Positions 47,473-58,431 of a stretch of 64,000 nt of DNA are shown here, piece by piece. The stretch is from positions 1-64,000 of the forward strand of contig MKUE01000110.1 of the NCBI GenBank assembly GCA_001897675.1, written 5' to 3'. Position 1 is the first letter of the stretch. Each line of letters starts with the position of its first letter. The notes beneath the pieces are model-generated. The model searched no databases, had not been told where the DNA came from, and saw only the letters and a list, made by a program, of their open reading frames with translations. Made by a program: the position numbers and the translations under genes. Source of the stretch: Thiobacillus sp. 65-1059. Its GTDB lineage: Bacteria; Pseudomonadota; Gammaproteobacteria; Burkholderiales; Thiobacillaceae.

Positions 47473-47493
47473 GCCGCGCACCTCCGGTACGCA

Positions 47494-47636
47494 GGCGAGG
47501 TGTGAGGCGTGAGGCGTGAGGCGGACGACGCGCGGGGTTTGGCGCAGGCGCCTGTCCCATAGCCCGTCCCAATCAGATATGACGCATTCCGCACTCCGAC
47601 CCTCCGCGCCTCACGCCTCACGCCTCACCCCTCGCC
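47494..47636. repeat. 143-bp element with 31-33 bp inverted repeats built of GTGAGGC heptamers
   Basis: The left arm (47494-47524) and right arm (47604-47636) are near-perfect complements. Each holds three tandem copies of a GTGAGGC-type unit. The 79-base centre includes GGCGCAGGCGCC-like symmetry and no ORF. The right arm supplies the last codons and stop of murG. It looks like a miniature inverted-repeat element; no target duplication was identified. Confidence 0.7.
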
Positions 47637-48727
47637 AATTCTTCACAAATATCCGCGACCTGCCGGGTCGCGTCGGGTTTCGCCAGCATGCGCGCCTTGT
47701 CCGACATCGCGGCGAGCGTGGCGCGATCGAGGCCGCCGATCAGCGCGGCGAGCTTTTCCGCGCTCAGCTCTTTCTGCTGCACCAGCCAGGCCGCGCCGGC
47801 GCCGGAGAGAAACTCGGCATTGCCGGTCTGGTGGTCGTCCACCGCGAACGGGAAAGGCACCAGCAGCGCGGGCACGCCGGCGCAGGCGAGTTCCGCCACC
47901 GTCATCGCGCCGGCGCGGCAGATGGCGAAATCGCAGTCGCGGTAGGCGGCGGCCATGTCCTCGATATAGTCGCGCACCTCGGCCTCCACCCCGGCGGCGG
48001 CGTAGTGGGCGCGCAGCGCATCGAGGTGCTGGCGGCCGGACTGGTGCACCACCCGCGGGCGCTGTCCGGCGGGCAGCAGCGCCAGCGCCTGCGGCACCCG
48101 TTCGTTCAGGGCCTGCGCGCCGAGGCTGCCGCCCACCACCAGCAGGCGCAGCGGACCGCTGCGGGCGGCGCGGGCGTCCGCCGGCACGGCGGCAATGTCG
48201 GCGCGCACCGGATTGCCCACCCATTCCGCCGCCACGCGGCGGCACGGAATGGGCTTGTCGTTCTCGTGCGTGAATACGTTCGGGAAAGCGGTCAGCACGC
48301 GGTCGGCCAGGCAGGCCAGCACGCGGTTGGTCAGCCCGCCGACCGAATTCTGTTCGTGGATCACCAGCGGCCTGTTGAGAAGGCTCGCCATCATGCCGCC
48401 GGGAAAAGCGGTGTAGCCGCCCATGCCCAGCACGACGTCGGGCCTGCGCCGCAGGATGGCGCGCAGGCTTTGCCAGAACGCGACCAGCAGCATGGCCGGC
48501 AGCAGCAGCTTCTTCAGCACGCCCTTGCCGCGCACCCCGCCCATCGACACCCACACCATGTCGATGCCCGCCTGCGGCACCACGCGCGCTTCGAGGCCGT
48601 TCCTGGTGCCGAGCCAGAACACCTCCCAGCCGCGCGCGCGCAGCGCGTCGGCCACCGCCAGCGCGGGGTAGACGTGGCCGCCGGTGCCGCCGGCCATGAC
48701 CATGAGGGTGCGGTTGGCGGCCGCCAT
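47618..48727 (-). CDS. murG: UDP-N-acetylglucosamine transferase MurG
   Basis: Glycosyltransferase that converts lipid I to lipid II at the inner membrane. 369 residues; [41 protein letters not shown] and [30 protein letters not shown]. The last residues (ARGEA) are encoded by the inverted-repeat element, so the C-terminus has probably been altered slightly. The start overlaps the ftsW stop as TGATG. Confidence 0.97.
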   Translation of the reverse strand: MAAANRTLMVMAGGTGGHVYPALAVADALRARGWEVFWLGTRNGLEARVVPQAGIDMVWVSMGGVRGKGVLKKLLLPAMLLVAFWQSLRAILRRRPDVVLGMGGYTAFPGGMMASLLNRPLVIHEQNSVGGLTNRVLACLADRVLTAFPNVFTHENDKPIPCRRVAAEWVGNPVRADIAAVPADARAARSGPLRLLVVGGSLGAQALNERVPQALALLPAGQRPRVVHQSGRQHLDALRAHYAAAGVEAEVRDYIEDMAAAYRDCDFAICRAGAMTVAELACAGVPALLVPFPFAVDDHQTGNAEFLSGAGAAWLVQQKELSAEKLAALIGGLDRATLAAMSDKARMLAKPDATRQVADICEELARGEA

Positions 48728-49884
48728 CAGAAGGTTTTCCCCCGCATCATCTGGCGGTGCTCCCAGTCGATGCGCAGCAGCACCGCGATCGCCAGGCAGT
48801 TGGCGACGATGCCGCTGCCGCCGAACGACAGGAAGGGCAGGGTCAGCCCCTTGGTCGGCAGCAGGCCGACGTTCACCCCCATGTTGATGAGCGCCTGCAC
48901 GCCGAGCCAGATGCCGATGCCCTGCGCCACCAAGGCGCAATAATTGCGTTCGAGCTGGGCCGCGCGATGGCCGATCAGGAAGGCCTTGACGATGAGCCAG
49001 GCGAACAGTCCGATCACCACCGCCACGCCGACGAAGCCGAACTCCTCGGCGATGACGGCGAGCAGGAAATCGGTATGCGCTTCCGGCAGATAGAACAGCT
49101 TTTCGATGCTGCCGCCCAGCCCCAGCCCCAGCCATTCGCCGCGGCCGAAGGCGATCAGCGCATGCGACAGCTGGTAGCCTTTTCCATACGGATCGGCGAA
49201 CGGGTCCATGAAGCCGAGCACGCGCTGCAGCCGATAGGGCGAGGTCAGGATCAGGATGACGAAACCGACCAGCAGCACCACCACCAGCCCGGCGAAGACT
49301 TTCCAGTTGAGGCCGCCGAGGAAGAGGATGCCCATGGCGATGGAGATGATGACGACGAAAGCGCCGAAGTCCGGTTCGCGCAGCAGCAGCGCGCCGGCCA
49401 GCATCATCACCGCCGCCATCGGCAGGAAGCCCTTCTTGAAATCGTGCATGAAGGCGGCCTTGCGCGTGGTGTAGTCGGCGGCGTACAGCACGGCGAGAAA
49501 CTTCATCAGTTCGGACGGCTGCAGGTTGGCGAAGCCGAGCGGAATCCAGCGGCGGCTGCCGTTGACTTCGCGGCCGACGCCGGGGATCAGCACCACCACC
49601 AGCAGCAGCAGGCCGGCGAGGAAGAGATAGGGCGCCGCCTGCTGCCACACCCGCATCGGCACCTGGAACGCGGCCATGCCGACGCCGACGCCGAGCGCGA
49701 TGAAGATGCCCTGCCGCAGCAAATAAAATTCGCCGTTGTGGCCGGTGTACCTGGCCGCCTCGGCGATCGCGATGGACGCGGAATACACCATCACCAGGCC
49801 GAGCGCCAGCAGGCCGAGCGCCAGCCACAGCAGGCTGAAGTCGAGTTCGGCACTGGGCTTGGGCGCGCGCGCGGTGTAGAGCAT
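48727..49884 (-). CDS. ftsW: Peptidoglycan glycosyltransferase FtsW
   Basis: SEDS-family septal glycan polymerase, 385 residues with about ten membrane helices. Signature blocks: [54 protein letters not shown] and [19 protein letters not shown]. It works with FtsI encoded in the same operon. The start overlaps the murD stop as TGATG. Confidence 0.97.
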   Translation of the reverse strand: MLYTARAPKPSAELDFSLLWLALGLLALGLVMVYSASIAIAEAARYTGHNGEFYLLRQGIFIALGVGVGMAAFQVPMRVWQQAAPYLFLAGLLLLVVVLIPGVGREVNGSRRWIPLGFANLQPSELMKFLAVLYAADYTTRKAAFMHDFKKGFLPMAAVMMLAGALLLREPDFGAFVVIISIAMGILFLGGLNWKVFAGLVVVLLVGFVILILTSPYRLQRVLGFMDPFADPYGKGYQLSHALIAFGRGEWLGLGLGGSIEKLFYLPEAHTDFLLAVIAEEFGFVGVAVVIGLFAWLIVKAFLIGHRAAQLERNYCALVAQGIGIWLGVQALINMGVNVGLLPTKGLTLPFLSFGGSGIVANCLAIAVLLRIDWEHRQMMRGKTF

Positions 49885-51308
49885 CAGCCCGCTGCCCTTT
49901 CTGCCGCCAGTTTTTTCACGGCGTCGATGAACACTTCGGCACGATGGGTGTAGTTGCGGAACATGTCGAAGCTGGCGCAGGCGGGCGACAGCAGCACGGC
50001 ATCGCCGGGCTGCGCCAGGCGATGCGCCTGCGCGACAGCATCGGCCATGCTTTCGACTTTGTGGCTATCGATGCCGCAGCCGGTAAGCGCGGCGGCGATC
50101 AGCGGCGCGTCGCGGCCGATCAGCAGCACCGCGCGGGCGTTGGCTTCGACGGCGGCCTTGAGCGGGCCGAAGTCCTGCCCCTTGCCGTCACCGCCCAGGA
50201 TCACCACCGCGCGGCGACGGCCCATGCCGTAGAGCGCGGCCTCGGTCGCGCCGACATTGGTGCCTTTGGAATCGTCGTACCAGGTCACGCCGTCGATTTC
50301 CGCGATCTTTTCCACCCGGTGCGGCAAGCCCTTGAAATGCACCAGGCCGCGCAGCAGCGCCTCCATCGGCAGGCCCAGCGCGCGGGTCAGCGCCAGCGCC
50401 GCCAGCGCGTTGGCGGCATTATGCAGGCCGGCCACCGGCAGCGCGGACAAGGGCAGCAGCATGTCGCCGCCGAGGCAAAGCTCGTCTTCGCAGAGGCCGA
50501 ACTGCTCGCCGCGCGGACAGCGGTCGAGGCCGAAGCTGACCACGGAACGGCCGGGCCGGGCCATGGCGAGGCTGCGCGCATCGTCGCGGTTCAGCACCTG
50601 CACGCCGTCGCCGCTGAAAATCCGCGCCTTGGCCGCCGCGTAGGCTTCCATGTCGGGATAGCGGTCCATGTGGTCTTCCGACAGGTTGAGCACGGTAGCG
50701 GCGTCGGCGTTGAGGCTGGTGGTCGTTTCCAGCTGGAAGCTGGACAGCTCCAGAACCCACACCTGCGGCGCGGGCGCCAGTCCCTGTTCGATTTCGGCCA
50801 GCGCATCCAGCACCGGCAGGCCGATGTTGCCCGCCACGCAGGTGGACAGTCCGGCCATGCGGCACATGTCGCCGCACATCGCGGTGACGGTGCTTTTGCC
50901 ATTGCTGCCGGTAATCGCGAGCATCCGCATCGGGCCACTTGAATTGGGAGACTCGGCGCGCTGGGCGTTGAGCGCATGGATGGCGCGGGCGAACAGTTCG
51001 ACGTCGCCCACCGCCTCGACGCCTGCGGCGATGGCGCGGGCGACCGCCGGATCGGCCAGCGGCACGCCGGGGCTCACCACCAGCAACTCGGCTGCCTGCA
51101 GCCGCGCATCGTCAAATGCGCCGGTATACAGCGGAACCTGCGGCAGCAGCTCGGCCAGCTGTGCGGCATGCGGCGGCGCTGCGCGGCTGTCGGCCACGCT
51201 CACCGCTGCGCCGCGCGCCGCCAGCCAGCGCGCGCACGACAGGCCGGTGTCGCCGAGGCCGAGCACCAGGACCTGCTTGCCGGCGAGTTGCAGGCTGTCG
51301 TAGTTCAT
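49884..51308 (-). CDS. murD: UDP-N-acetylmuramoylalanine--D-glutamate ligase MurD
   Basis: Adds D-Glu to UDP-MurNAc-L-Ala, 474 residues. [16 protein letters not shown]-loop [24 protein letters not shown] and [16 protein letters not shown] are intact. The ATG at 51308 overlaps the stop of the short MraY-tail ORF (ATGA) instead of the mraY stop. The track's longer ORF is read-through of that spacer. Confidence 0.97.
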   Translation of the reverse strand: MNYDSLQLAGKQVLVLGLGDTGLSCARWLAARGAAVSVADSRAAPPHAAQLAELLPQVPLYTGAFDDARLQAAELLVVSPGVPLADPAVARAIAAGVEAVGDVELFARAIHALNAQRAESPNSSGPMRMLAITGSNGKSTVTAMCGDMCRMAGLSTCVAGNIGLPVLDALAEIEQGLAPAPQVWVLELSSFQLETTTSLNADAATVLNLSEDHMDRYPDMEAYAAAKARIFSGDGVQVLNRDDARSLAMARPGRSVVSFGLDRCPRGEQFGLCEDELCLGGDMLLPLSALPVAGLHNAANALAALALTRALGLPMEALLRGLVHFKGLPHRVEKIAEIDGVTWYDDSKGTNVGATEAALYGMGRRRAVVILGGDGKGQDFGPLKAAVEANARAVLLIGRDAPLIAAALTGCGIDSHKVESMADAVAQAHRLAQPGDAVLLSPACASFDMFRNYTHRAEVFIDAVKKLAAERAAG

Positions 51309-51466
51309 CTCAGTTTCAGGCTCGACAGGCCGATCAACACCAGCATCATGCTGATGATCCAGAAACGCACGGGCAGGTTCTGGTGTCGCCATAACGTGCC
51401 GGCTGCGCCAGCACGTGAGTCTCCCCCAAACCTTCCCGTAGTGCGTTTCATCCTGGTTGCGCTCAT
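51305..51466 (-). CDS. 53-codon ORF ending in a copy of the MraY C-terminal helix
   Basis: [16 protein letters not shown] ... LPV, then [20 protein letters not shown], identical to the last 20 residues of MraY. It starts at an ATG overlapping the mraY stop and ends at a TGA overlapping the murD ATG, so it is coupled on both sides. The four base differences from mraY are all synonymous, which points to selection on the peptide. The product would be a small single-helix membrane protein. It could also be a recent duplication scar. Confidence 0.5.
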   Translation of the reverse strand: MSATRMKRTTGRFGGDSRAGAAGTLWRHQNLPVRFWIISMMLVLIGLSSLKLR

Positions 51467-51528
51467 CTCAGTTTCAGACTCGAAAGGCCAATCAGCACCA
51501 GCATCATGCTGATGATCCAGAAACGCAC
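51305..51528. repeat. Direct repeat of the mraY 3' end (66 bp, two copies 158 bp apart)
   Basis: Copies at 51305-51370 and 51463-51528 (true mraY end) match at 62 of 66 positions. The spacer has a 10-bp stem hairpin (51394-51416, loop GCA, one G-U pair). Confidence 0.93.
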
Positions 51529-52548
51529 CACCACCTGGTTTTCCTTCCAGCCCTTGAGCTCGTAGTGATGGTGGATCGGCGCCATGCGGAACACGCGCTT
51601 GCCGGTGAGCTTGAACGAGGCGACCTGCACCATCACCGACAGGGTTTCCGCCACGAACACGCCGCACATGATGAAGAGGATGATTTCCTGGCGCACGATG
51701 ACCGCGACCACGCCGAGCGCCGCCCCCAGCGCCAGCGCGCCGACGTCGCCCATGAAGACTTCGGCCGGGTAGGCGTTGAACCACAGGAAGGCGAGTCCCG
51801 CCCCCGCCATCGCGGCGCAGAAGATCGCCAGTTCGCCGGCGCCCGGCACGAACGGTACGCCGAGGTATTTGGAGAACACCGCGTTGCCGGCGACGTAGGC
51901 GAAGATCGCCAGCGCGCCGGCCACCATCACGGTCGGCAGGATCGCCAGGCCGTCGAGGCCGTCGGTGAGGTTGACCGCGTTGCTGGCGCCGACGATGACG
52001 AAGTAGGTAAGGGCGATGAAAGCCGCCGCCGGCAACGCCAGGGTGGCGTGCTTGAGGAAGGGAATGATGAGTTCGGTGTGCGCCGGCAGGCTGGCGGTTT
52101 GCCACAGGTAGGCCGCGACCGCGAGGCCGATCACCGACTGCCAGAAATACTTCCAGCGCGAAGGCAGGCCGCGCGAGTTCTTTTCGACCACCTTGCGCCA
52201 GTCGTCGACCCAGCCGATGACGCCGAAGCCGAGCAGGGTGAGCAATGCCACCCACACGTAGTCGTTCGACAGGTCCGCCCACAGCAGCGTGGTGACGGCG
52301 ACCGAGACCAGGATCAGCGCGCCGCCCATGGTCGGCGTGCCGGCCTTGACCAGGTGCGTCTGCGGGCCGTCGCTGCGCACCGACTGGCCGATCTTCAGCG
52401 CGGTGAGCTTGCGGATCACCGCCGGCCCGACGATGAAGGAAATCGTCAGCGCGGTGAGCGTGGCCAGCACCGCGCGCAGCGTCAGGTAATTGAAGACGTT
52501 GAAGGCACGGATATCCTGGCCGAGTTGTTGGAATAGCCAAAGCAGCAT
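51463..52548 (-). CDS. mraY: Phospho-N-acetylmuramoyl-pentapeptide transferase MraY
   Basis: Integral membrane enzyme making lipid I, 361 residues and ten helices. Active-site blocks [41 protein letters not shown] and [13 protein letters not shown]. The last 21 codons plus stop are duplicated downstream. One base lies between its ATG and the murF stop. Confidence 0.98.
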   Translation of the reverse strand: MLLWLFQQLGQDIRAFNVFNYLTLRAVLATLTALTISFIVGPAVIRKLTALKIGQSVRSDGPQTHLVKAGTPTMGGALILVSVAVTTLLWADLSNDYVWVALLTLLGFGVIGWVDDWRKVVEKNSRGLPSRWKYFWQSVIGLAVAAYLWQTASLPAHTELIIPFLKHATLALPAAAFIALTYFVIVGASNAVNLTDGLDGLAILPTVMVAGALAIFAYVAGNAVFSKYLGVPFVPGAGELAIFCAAMAGAGLAFLWFNAYPAEVFMGDVGALALGAALGVVAVIVRQEIILFIMCGVFVAETLSVMVQVASFKLTGKRVFRMAPIHHHYELKGWKENQVVVRFWIISMMLVLIGLSSLKLR

Positions 52549-52549
52549 G

Positions 52550-53959
52550 TCAGTGTCCTTGCCCCCGCGCGGGGGACATCAATGCCCCAGCCGTCTGGCC
52601 GTCGGGCGCTTCCGTAAAGCTTTTGACCACGCGCTCCATCTGCATGAAGCGCGACCCCTTCACCAGCACCGTGGTGTCGGGCGCAAGCTCGTTTTCGAGT
52701 TCGGCAAGCAATTCCTGGATGCGTTCGAAGTGCATCGCGCCGGCGCCGAATGCGACAGCGGTTTCTTTCGTCAACTCGCCCAGCGCCAGCAGCCTGTCCA
52801 CCCCTGCGGCGCGCGCGGCAAGGCCGATTTGCGCATGCATCGCCGCGGCGTCGCTGCCGAGTTCGCCCATGTCGCCCAGCACCAGCAGCTTCCTGCCGGG
52901 CTGCTGCGCCAGCACCGCCAGCGCGGCCCTGACCGAATCGGGGTTGGCGTTGTAGGTGTCGTCGATGAAGGTGCTGCCATGCAGCGCGGCCGTTCTTTGC
53001 AGACGGCCCTTGACGCCGCCGAAGCCGGCCAGGCCGGCGACGATGCTGCGGTGGCTGACGTCGAGCGCGAAGGCGGCGGCGGCGGCGGCAAGCGCGTTCA
53101 TCGCGTTGTGCTCGCCCGGCACCTGCAGTTCCACCTCGAGCTCGGCATTCGGCAAGACGATGGTCAACATCGAGCCGAATCCGCCGGGCCGATAGCGGCC
53201 ATGGATCGCCGCCGCCGGGGTCAGGCCGAAATCCAGCATGCAGCGGCGCGCATTGAGTTCGCGCCACATTCCGGCATACGCGCTGTCGGCGTTGAACACC
53301 GCGATGCCCGCATCGGTCAGGCCGGCGAAGATTTCGCCCTTGGCGCGCGCAATATTCTCAAGCGATCCGAGCAAGCCGATATGCGCCGCGAGCGCGTTGT
53401 TGAGCACCGCCACGTCCGGCCGCGCCAGATGCGTCAGATAATCGATTTCGCCGGCGTGGTTCATGCCCATTTCGAGCACCGCGAACTGGTGCGTCTCGCG
53501 CAGGCGCAGCAGCATCAGCGGCAGCCCGATGTCGTTGTTGAGGTTGCCTTCGGTATTGAGCACCGCCGCATCCGACCCCGCTTCCGCCCGCAGGATCGCC
53601 GCCAGCATTTCCTTGACGGTGGTTTTGCCGTTGCTGCCGGTGATCGCCACCACCGGCAGCCTGAAACGTGCGCGCCAGGCGGCGGCCAGTTTGCCAAGGG
53701 CGAGGCGGGTGTCGTCGACGCGGATGGCCGTTGCGATTTCCGGCGCCTGCGCGCGGTCGAGCACCACGCCGGCGGCGCCTTGCTGCAGCGCCTGCGCAGC
53801 GAAGGCGCCGCCGTCGAACCTTTCGCCGCGCAAGGCGATGAAGAGGTCGCCCGGCTGGATCGCCCGACTGTCGGTGGAGACGCGCAGCACCTCGGCGTCC
53901 GCGCCGGCAAACGGCACCTCGAGCATGGCCGCGGCCTCGGACAAACGCATCATGCTCAT
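52550..53959 (-). CDS. murF: UDP-MurNAc-tripeptide--D-Ala-D-Ala ligase MurF
   Basis: Adds the D-Ala-D-Ala dipeptide, 469 residues from the ATG at 53959, which overlaps the murE stop as [28 protein letters not shown]-loop [23 protein letters not shown] and [10 protein letters not shown] are clear. The 895-codon track ORF only continues upstream through murE in the wrong frame; it is not a fusion. An ATG two codons earlier is possible. Confidence 0.97.
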   Translation of the reverse strand: MSMMRLSEAAAMLEVPFAGADAEVLRVSTDSRAIQPGDLFIALRGERFDGGAFAAQALQQGAAGVVLDRAQAPEIATAIRVDDTRLALGKLAAAWRARFRLPVVAITGSNGKTTVKEMLAAILRAEAGSDAAVLNTEGNLNNDIGLPLMLLRLRETHQFAVLEMGMNHAGEIDYLTHLARPDVAVLNNALAAHIGLLGSLENIARAKGEIFAGLTDAGIAVFNADSAYAGMWRELNARRCMLDFGLTPAAAIHGRYRPGGFGSMLTIVLPNAELEVELQVPGEHNAMNALAAAAAAFALDVSHRSIVAGLAGFGGVKGRLQRTAALHGSTFIDDTYNANPDSVRAALAVLAQQPGRKLLVLGDMGELGSDAAAMHAQIGLAARAAGVDRLLALGELTKETAVAFGAGAMHFERIQELLAELENELAPDTTVLVKGSRFMQMERVVKSFTEAPDGQTAGALMSPARGQGH

Positions 53960-55491
53960 GTCCATGCCTCCAGCGCCTTCTTCGCCACCGCGACATCGGA
54001 GAACGGCAGCCGTTCGCCGCCCGTTTCCTGGTAGTCCTCGTGGCCCTTGCCGGCGATCAGCACCACGTCGCCCTGATGCGCACCGCCGATAGCCTCGAAG
54101 ATGGCGCGCGCGCGATCCGCCTCGACGTGCGGCTTGCCGCTCGTGCCGGCGAGGATGTCGTCGATGATGTGGCGTGGATCTTCGTTGCGCGGGTTGTCGC
54201 TGGTGACCCAGACCTCGTCCGCGCCGTGGGTGGCCGCCTGCCCCATCAATGGACGCTTGCCCTTGTCGCGGTTGCCGCCGCAGCCGAAGACGCAGATGAC
54301 GCGGCCGCCGCCGACGATTTCGCGCAGGGTGGCCAGCACCTTTTCCAGCGCATCGGGGGTGTGGGCGTAATCCACCACCACCAGCGGATGCGCGTTGCCG
54401 CCGAACGCCTGCATCCGCCCCGGCGGCGGCGCGATGTGCGCCAGCGCCCGGCAGGCGTCGTCCAGCTTCACCTCCGACACCAGCAGGGCGGCGAGCGCGG
54501 CCAGCAGGTTGGCGGCGTTGAAGCGGCCCAGCAGCGGCACGTCGAGTTCGGCATCGCCCCAGTCGGTGTGCACGCGCAGATGCAGGCCGCTTTGCGACAG
54601 GCGCAGCTTTTCTCCCACCACGGCACCGCGCTGGAATCCGTAGCCGGCGACGCGCGACGGCCGCGTTTCGCTTTCCAGCTGCCGGCCGAAGGCATCGTCG
54701 ACATTCAATACGGCCCACTGCAGTCCCGGCCAGTTGAACAGGCGCGCCTTGGCATCGGCATAGCTGCCCATGTCGCCGTGGTAGTCGAGATGGTCGCGCG
54801 ACAGGTTGGTCAGCACCGCAACGTTGAAGCGGGTGCCATTGATCCGCCCTTGCGCGAGGCCGTGCGACGACACCTCCATCGCGCACCCCGCCGCGCCTTG
54901 CTGCCGGTAGAGCGCAAGGCGCTGCTGCAATTCGACGGCGTCGGGCGTGGTGTTGAGCGCCGGCGTGAGCGCGCCGGGCTGGTCTCCGACAGGGGGAAAG
55001 CCATTGCCGACGGTGCCGATGACGGCGGTTTTCCGCCCCAACTGCGACAATGCCTGCGCCACCCAGTGCGCCACCGAGGTTTTGCCGTTGGTGCCGGTGA
55101 CGCCGACCATATGCAGTGCGCGTGAAGGCTCGCCATAGATGTGGGCGGCGATTTCGCCGATACGGGTCTTCAGGTTGGGCACGCCCGCATTGGGGATGGC
55201 GAGCGCGGGGTCCCACTGGTAGTGGTCGGCCTCCCACAGCACGCCATCGACGCGCTGCGCCACCGCCTGCGCAATGAAGTCGCGGCCATCGCGGGTTTCG
55301 CCTGGATAGGCGGCGAACACCGTGCCTGGCACGGCCTTGCGGCTGTCGTTGACGAGCGCGTCGGCCGCGATGCCGAGCCGTTCCAGGATGTGCGGCACCG
55401 ATTCCCGGATTGCCCGGGACGCGGGCGAAGCCGGGGCGGGCTTGGCGCCTGCGCCCTTTGTGCGGCCCGTGTCCTTGAGGGTTCCTGCCAT
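53956..55491 (-). CDS. murE: UDP-MurNAc-dipeptide--diaminopimelate ligase MurE
   Basis: Adds meso-diaminopimelate, as shown by the DNPRNEDP motif rather than a lysine-type one. 511 residues; NDSRKAVPGTVFAA, P-loop GVTGTNGKTSVAHW, SSHGLAQGR. The N-terminus carries about 20 extra Ala/Pro/Lys-rich residues. The start is the ATG at 55491 overlapping the ftsI stop; a GTG one codon earlier is also open. Confidence 0.97.
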   Translation of the reverse strand: MAGTLKDTGRTKGAGAKPAPASPASRAIRESVPHILERLGIAADALVNDSRKAVPGTVFAAYPGETRDGRDFIAQAVAQRVDGVLWEADHYQWDPALAIPNAGVPNLKTRIGEIAAHIYGEPSRALHMVGVTGTNGKTSVAHWVAQALSQLGRKTAVIGTVGNGFPPVGDQPGALTPALNTTPDAVELQQRLALYRQQGAAGCAMEVSSHGLAQGRINGTRFNVAVLTNLSRDHLDYHGDMGSYADAKARLFNWPGLQWAVLNVDDAFGRQLESETRPSRVAGYGFQRGAVVGEKLRLSQSGLHLRVHTDWGDAELDVPLLGRFNAANLLAALAALLVSEVKLDDACRALAHIAPPPGRMQAFGGNAHPLVVVDYAHTPDALEKVLATLREIVGGGRVICVFGCGGNRDKGKRPLMGQAATHGADEVWVTSDNPRNEDPRHIIDDILAGTSGKPHVEADRARAIFEAIGGAHQGDVVLIAGKGHEDYQETGGERLPFSDVAVAKKALEAWT

Positions 55492-57230
55492 CACGCGCCC
55501 CCGCCCGCCCGCACCGCCACGGGCGCGCTCTGCGTCATCCGCGTCGCGGTTTCCGGAGCGTCGGGCGGCAATGCCAGCTGACGCAAGCTGGCTGCCATGA
55601 CCTGGGCGAACACCGGGCCGGCCACGCTGCCGCCGTAATACGTGCCGCCGGACGGCTCGTCGATTGCCACGCCGACGATGAGGCGCGGATTGGAGGCCGG
55701 CGCCATGCCGACGAAGGAAGACAGGTAACGGTCGGGCGCGTAGCGGCCGTCGACGATCTTGTGCGCGGTACCGGTCTTGCCCGCCACGCGATAACCCGGC
55801 ACCCGGGTGCGCGTCCCGGTGCCCCCCTCCTGGGTGACTGTTTCCATCATGGCGCGCACTTCGCGCGCCACCTCGGCGGAGAACACCCGCTCGCCGACGG
55901 TTTCCTGCGGCTCGCGCTTCAGGAACGACAGCGGCATCACTTCGCCATCGTTGGCGAATGCCATGTAGGCGCGGGTCAACTGCAGCAGGCTCACCGAGAG
56001 GCCGTAGCCATAGGCCATGGTGGCGTGCTCGACCGGCTTCCAGGTGCCGGCGTCGCGCAGCCGGCCGGCGGTTTCGCCGGGAAAGCCCGAGCCCGGCAGC
56101 TGGCCGAAGCCGGCGCGGTGCAATACCGCCCAGTATTGCTGCGGCGTCAGCATCATCGCCATTTTGGCTGCGCCGACGTTGCTCGATTTCTGGATGATCT
56201 CGGTCACCGTCATCTGCGGGCGCGGATGCTCGTCGCGCACCAGCTTGGTGCCGACGCGCCAGGTTTGCGGCGTGTCGATCACGCTGTCCGGGTGGAACAG
56301 GCCGCGCTCCAGCACCGCCGCCGCGACGAACGGCTTGATGGTGGAGCCGGGCTCGAAGGTGTCGATCACCGCACGGTTGCGCATCGGCCCCGGCTGGTAA
56401 TTGCGGCGGTTGTTGGGATTGAAGATCGGCTGGTTGGCCAGCGCGAGAATTTCGCCGGTCTTGGCGTCGAGCACCACCACGCTGCCGCCCTTGGCCTTGT
56501 GGGTGGCGATGGCGGCGGCGAGTTCGCGGTGCGCCAGGTATTGAATCTTGAGATCGAGCGCCAGCGCCAGATTGCCGCCCATTTGCGCGGTCTTGATCGG
56601 CGCCAGATCGCGGATGGTGTTGCCGCGGCGGTCGCGCAGAATCTGGCGTTCGCCCGCGCGCCCCGCCAGCCAGTCCTGATAGGCGCGTTCAACGCCCTCC
56701 TGCCCGAGGTCGTCCACATTGGTGAAGCCCACCACATGCGCGGCCACTTCGCCCGCCGGGTAGTAACGACGGAATTCGCGCCGCAGGTGCAGGCCGGGCA
56801 CCCCCATGGCGGCGATCTTGACCGCCTGTTCCGGCGTGACCGGGCGCTGCACGCTGAATTCACCGCGCGTCTTGCGCGTCAGCTTCTCCGCCAGCGCGGG
56901 CGCCGACAGGCCCAGCACCCTGGCCAGGTGCGCGTGCTGATCGACCGTCAGCCGGAGCTCGGCCGGGCGCGCCCACAGCGACTCGACCGGCGTGCTGATC
57001 GCCAGCAGCTGACCGTGACGGTCGGACACCTGGCCGCGGTGCGCGGGCAGGGTGAGGTTGCGGTTGGCCACCGCGTCGCCCTTGCCCTGCAGATAGTCGG
57101 TGTTCAAACCCTGCAAATAAAGCGCGCGTCCCGCCACCAGCACCAGCCCGGTGAGCAGCAGTCCGCCCACGGTCGCCATGCGCCAAGGCGCGAGGTTGAG
57201 CTTGAGCAGCTTGCGCGAATGGTAATTCAT
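55491..57230 (-). CDS. ftsI: Penicillin-binding protein 3 / FtsI transpeptidase
   Basis: Septal peptidoglycan transpeptidase, 579 residues. One membrane helix (MATVGGLLLTGLVLVAGRAL), a PBP dimerisation domain, and a transpeptidase domain with the active-site serine in GSTIKPF, SSN (QKSSNVG) and KTGT (AGKTGTAHK). It overlaps ftsL by 4 bases. A proline/alanine-rich end follows the catalytic domain. Confidence 0.97.
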   Translation of the reverse strand: MNYHSRKLLKLNLAPWRMATVGGLLLTGLVLVAGRALYLQGLNTDYLQGKGDAVANRNLTLPAHRGQVSDRHGQLLAISTPVESLWARPAELRLTVDQHAHLARVLGLSAPALAEKLTRKTRGEFSVQRPVTPEQAVKIAAMGVPGLHLRREFRRYYPAGEVAAHVVGFTNVDDLGQEGVERAYQDWLAGRAGERQILRDRRGNTIRDLAPIKTAQMGGNLALALDLKIQYLAHRELAAAIATHKAKGGSVVVLDAKTGEILALANQPIFNPNNRRNYQPGPMRNRAVIDTFEPGSTIKPFVAAAVLERGLFHPDSVIDTPQTWRVGTKLVRDEHPRPQMTVTEIIQKSSNVGAAKMAMMLTPQQYWAVLHRAGFGQLPGSGFPGETAGRLRDAGTWKPVEHATMAYGYGLSVSLLQLTRAYMAFANDGEVMPLSFLKREPQETVGERVFSAEVAREVRAMMETVTQEGGTGTRTRVPGYRVAGKTGTAHKIVDGRYAPDRYLSSFVGMAPASNPRLIVGVAIDEPSGGTYYGGSVAGPVFAQVMAASLRQLALPPDAPETATRMTQSAPVAVRAGGGA

Positions 57231-57499
57231 GGTGCGCCCACCAGCGTTTCGACGCGCACCCGTTCCGGCGGCGGCGCCACCAGGCCGAGCTGGGTGCGCG
57301 CGAGCGCGTCCACCCGCGCCGGATTGGCCCAGGTGCTCTGCTCCAGCTGCAGTTTCCCCCACTGCTCGTCGAGCACGCGCGCCTCTTTTTTCAAGCGTTC
57401 CAGTTCCACAAAATAGGTACGCGCACGGTGCTGCGCCTGGATCACGGCCAGCGCGCACGCCACCAGCACCAGCGCCAGGACGATATCGAGACGGCTCAT
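57227..57499 (-). CDS. ftsL: Cell division protein FtsL
   Basis: 90 residues: membrane helix [19 protein letters not shown] followed by a short coiled coil ([27 protein letters not shown]) and the typical end [14 protein letters not shown]. It sits between rsmH and ftsI with 4-base overlaps at both ends. Confidence 0.95.
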   Translation of the reverse strand: MSRLDIVLALVLVACALAVIQAQHRARTYFVELERLKKEARVLDEQWGKLQLEQSTWANPARVDALARTQLGLVAPPPERVRVETLVGAP

Positions 57500-58431
57500 G
57501 CCACCCCGCCCATGCGTTCCGCCACCCGCAACACGGCACTGCGTGCCCGCGGATTGGCCTCCACCTCGGCGGCGGTCGCGTGCTGGGCACGGCCCACCCG
57601 CTGCAGGCGGCCCGGTTTCAGCATCGCAGCCGGGATCGGCAGGCGGCGCGGCGCCTGTTCCCCCTGCGCCTCGTCGCGCATGAAGCGTTTGACGATGCGA
57701 TCTTCCAGCGAATGAAAGCTGATCACCGCGAGCCGTCCGCCGGGCCGCAGCCTGTCCACGCATTGCGGCAGCACGGCGCTCAGCTCTTCCAGTTCGCGGT
57801 TGAGATAAATCCGAATAGCCTGGAAGCTGCGGGTCGCCGGATGCTGCCCCGGTTCGCGCCGCCTGACCGCTGCGGCGATGAGATTCGCCAGCTGCCCGGT
57901 GCTGCGGATGGCCTCTGTTTGCCGCGCCGCAACAAGCGCGCGCGCAATCGATTTAGCAAACCGCTCTTCCCCGTAGGTGCGGATGACTTCACTGATCTCT
58001 CCCTCTGCCGCCGTCGCCAGCCAGTCCGCCGCCGACATCCCGCTGCCCGGGTCCATGCGCATGTCGAGCGGCGCGTCGAAGCGGAAGCTGAATCCGCGCG
58101 CGGCGTCGTCGAGCTGCGGCGACGACACCCCGATATCCAGCAAAATCCCGTCCACCTGCGCCACGCCCAGCTCGTCCAGCACGGCACCCAAGCGCGAAAA
58201 CGCACGCTGCACCAGGGTCAGCCGCGCATCCCGCAGGGCCGCGCCGGCACGGATGGCGTCGGGGTCGCGGTCCAGCGCGATCAGGCGCCCGGCCGGCCCC
58301 AGCTGCGCCAGGATCAGCCGGCTGTGGCCGCCACGGCCGAAGGTGGCGTCGACGTACACGCCATCGGGCTTGATCCCCAGCGCCGCCACCGCCTCCTGTG
58401 CCAGCACCGGCACATGGGCGGGCTCAATCAC
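57496..58431 (-). CDS. rsmH: 16S rRNA (cytosine-1402-N4)-methyltransferase RsmH
   Basis: 311 residues with [17 protein letters not shown] (SAM loop), [21 protein letters not shown] and [21 protein letters not shown]. The start is GTG at 58431; GTGA overlaps the mraZ stop. Also known as MraW. Confidence 0.97.
   Translation of the reverse strand: MIEPAHVPVLAQEAVAALGIKPDGVYVDATFGRGGHSRLILAQLGPAGRLIALDRDPDAIRAGAALRDARLTLVQRAFSRLGAVLDELGVAQVDGILLDIGVSSPQLDDAARGFSFRFDAPLDMRMDPGSGMSAADWLATAAEGEISEVIRTYGEERFAKSIARALVAARQTEAIRSTGQLANLIAAAVRRREPGQHPATRSFQAIRIYLNRELEELSAVLPQCVDRLRPGGRLAVISFHSLEDRIVKRFMRDEAQGEQAPRRLPIPAAMLKPGRLQRVGRAQHATAAEVEANPRARSAVLRVAERMGGVA

Noticed and set aside
52550-55237. Apparent 895-residue MurE-MurF fusion
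   Set aside because: The upstream half is an out-of-frame reading of murE. Real murE and murF are separate genes overlapping by 4 bases.
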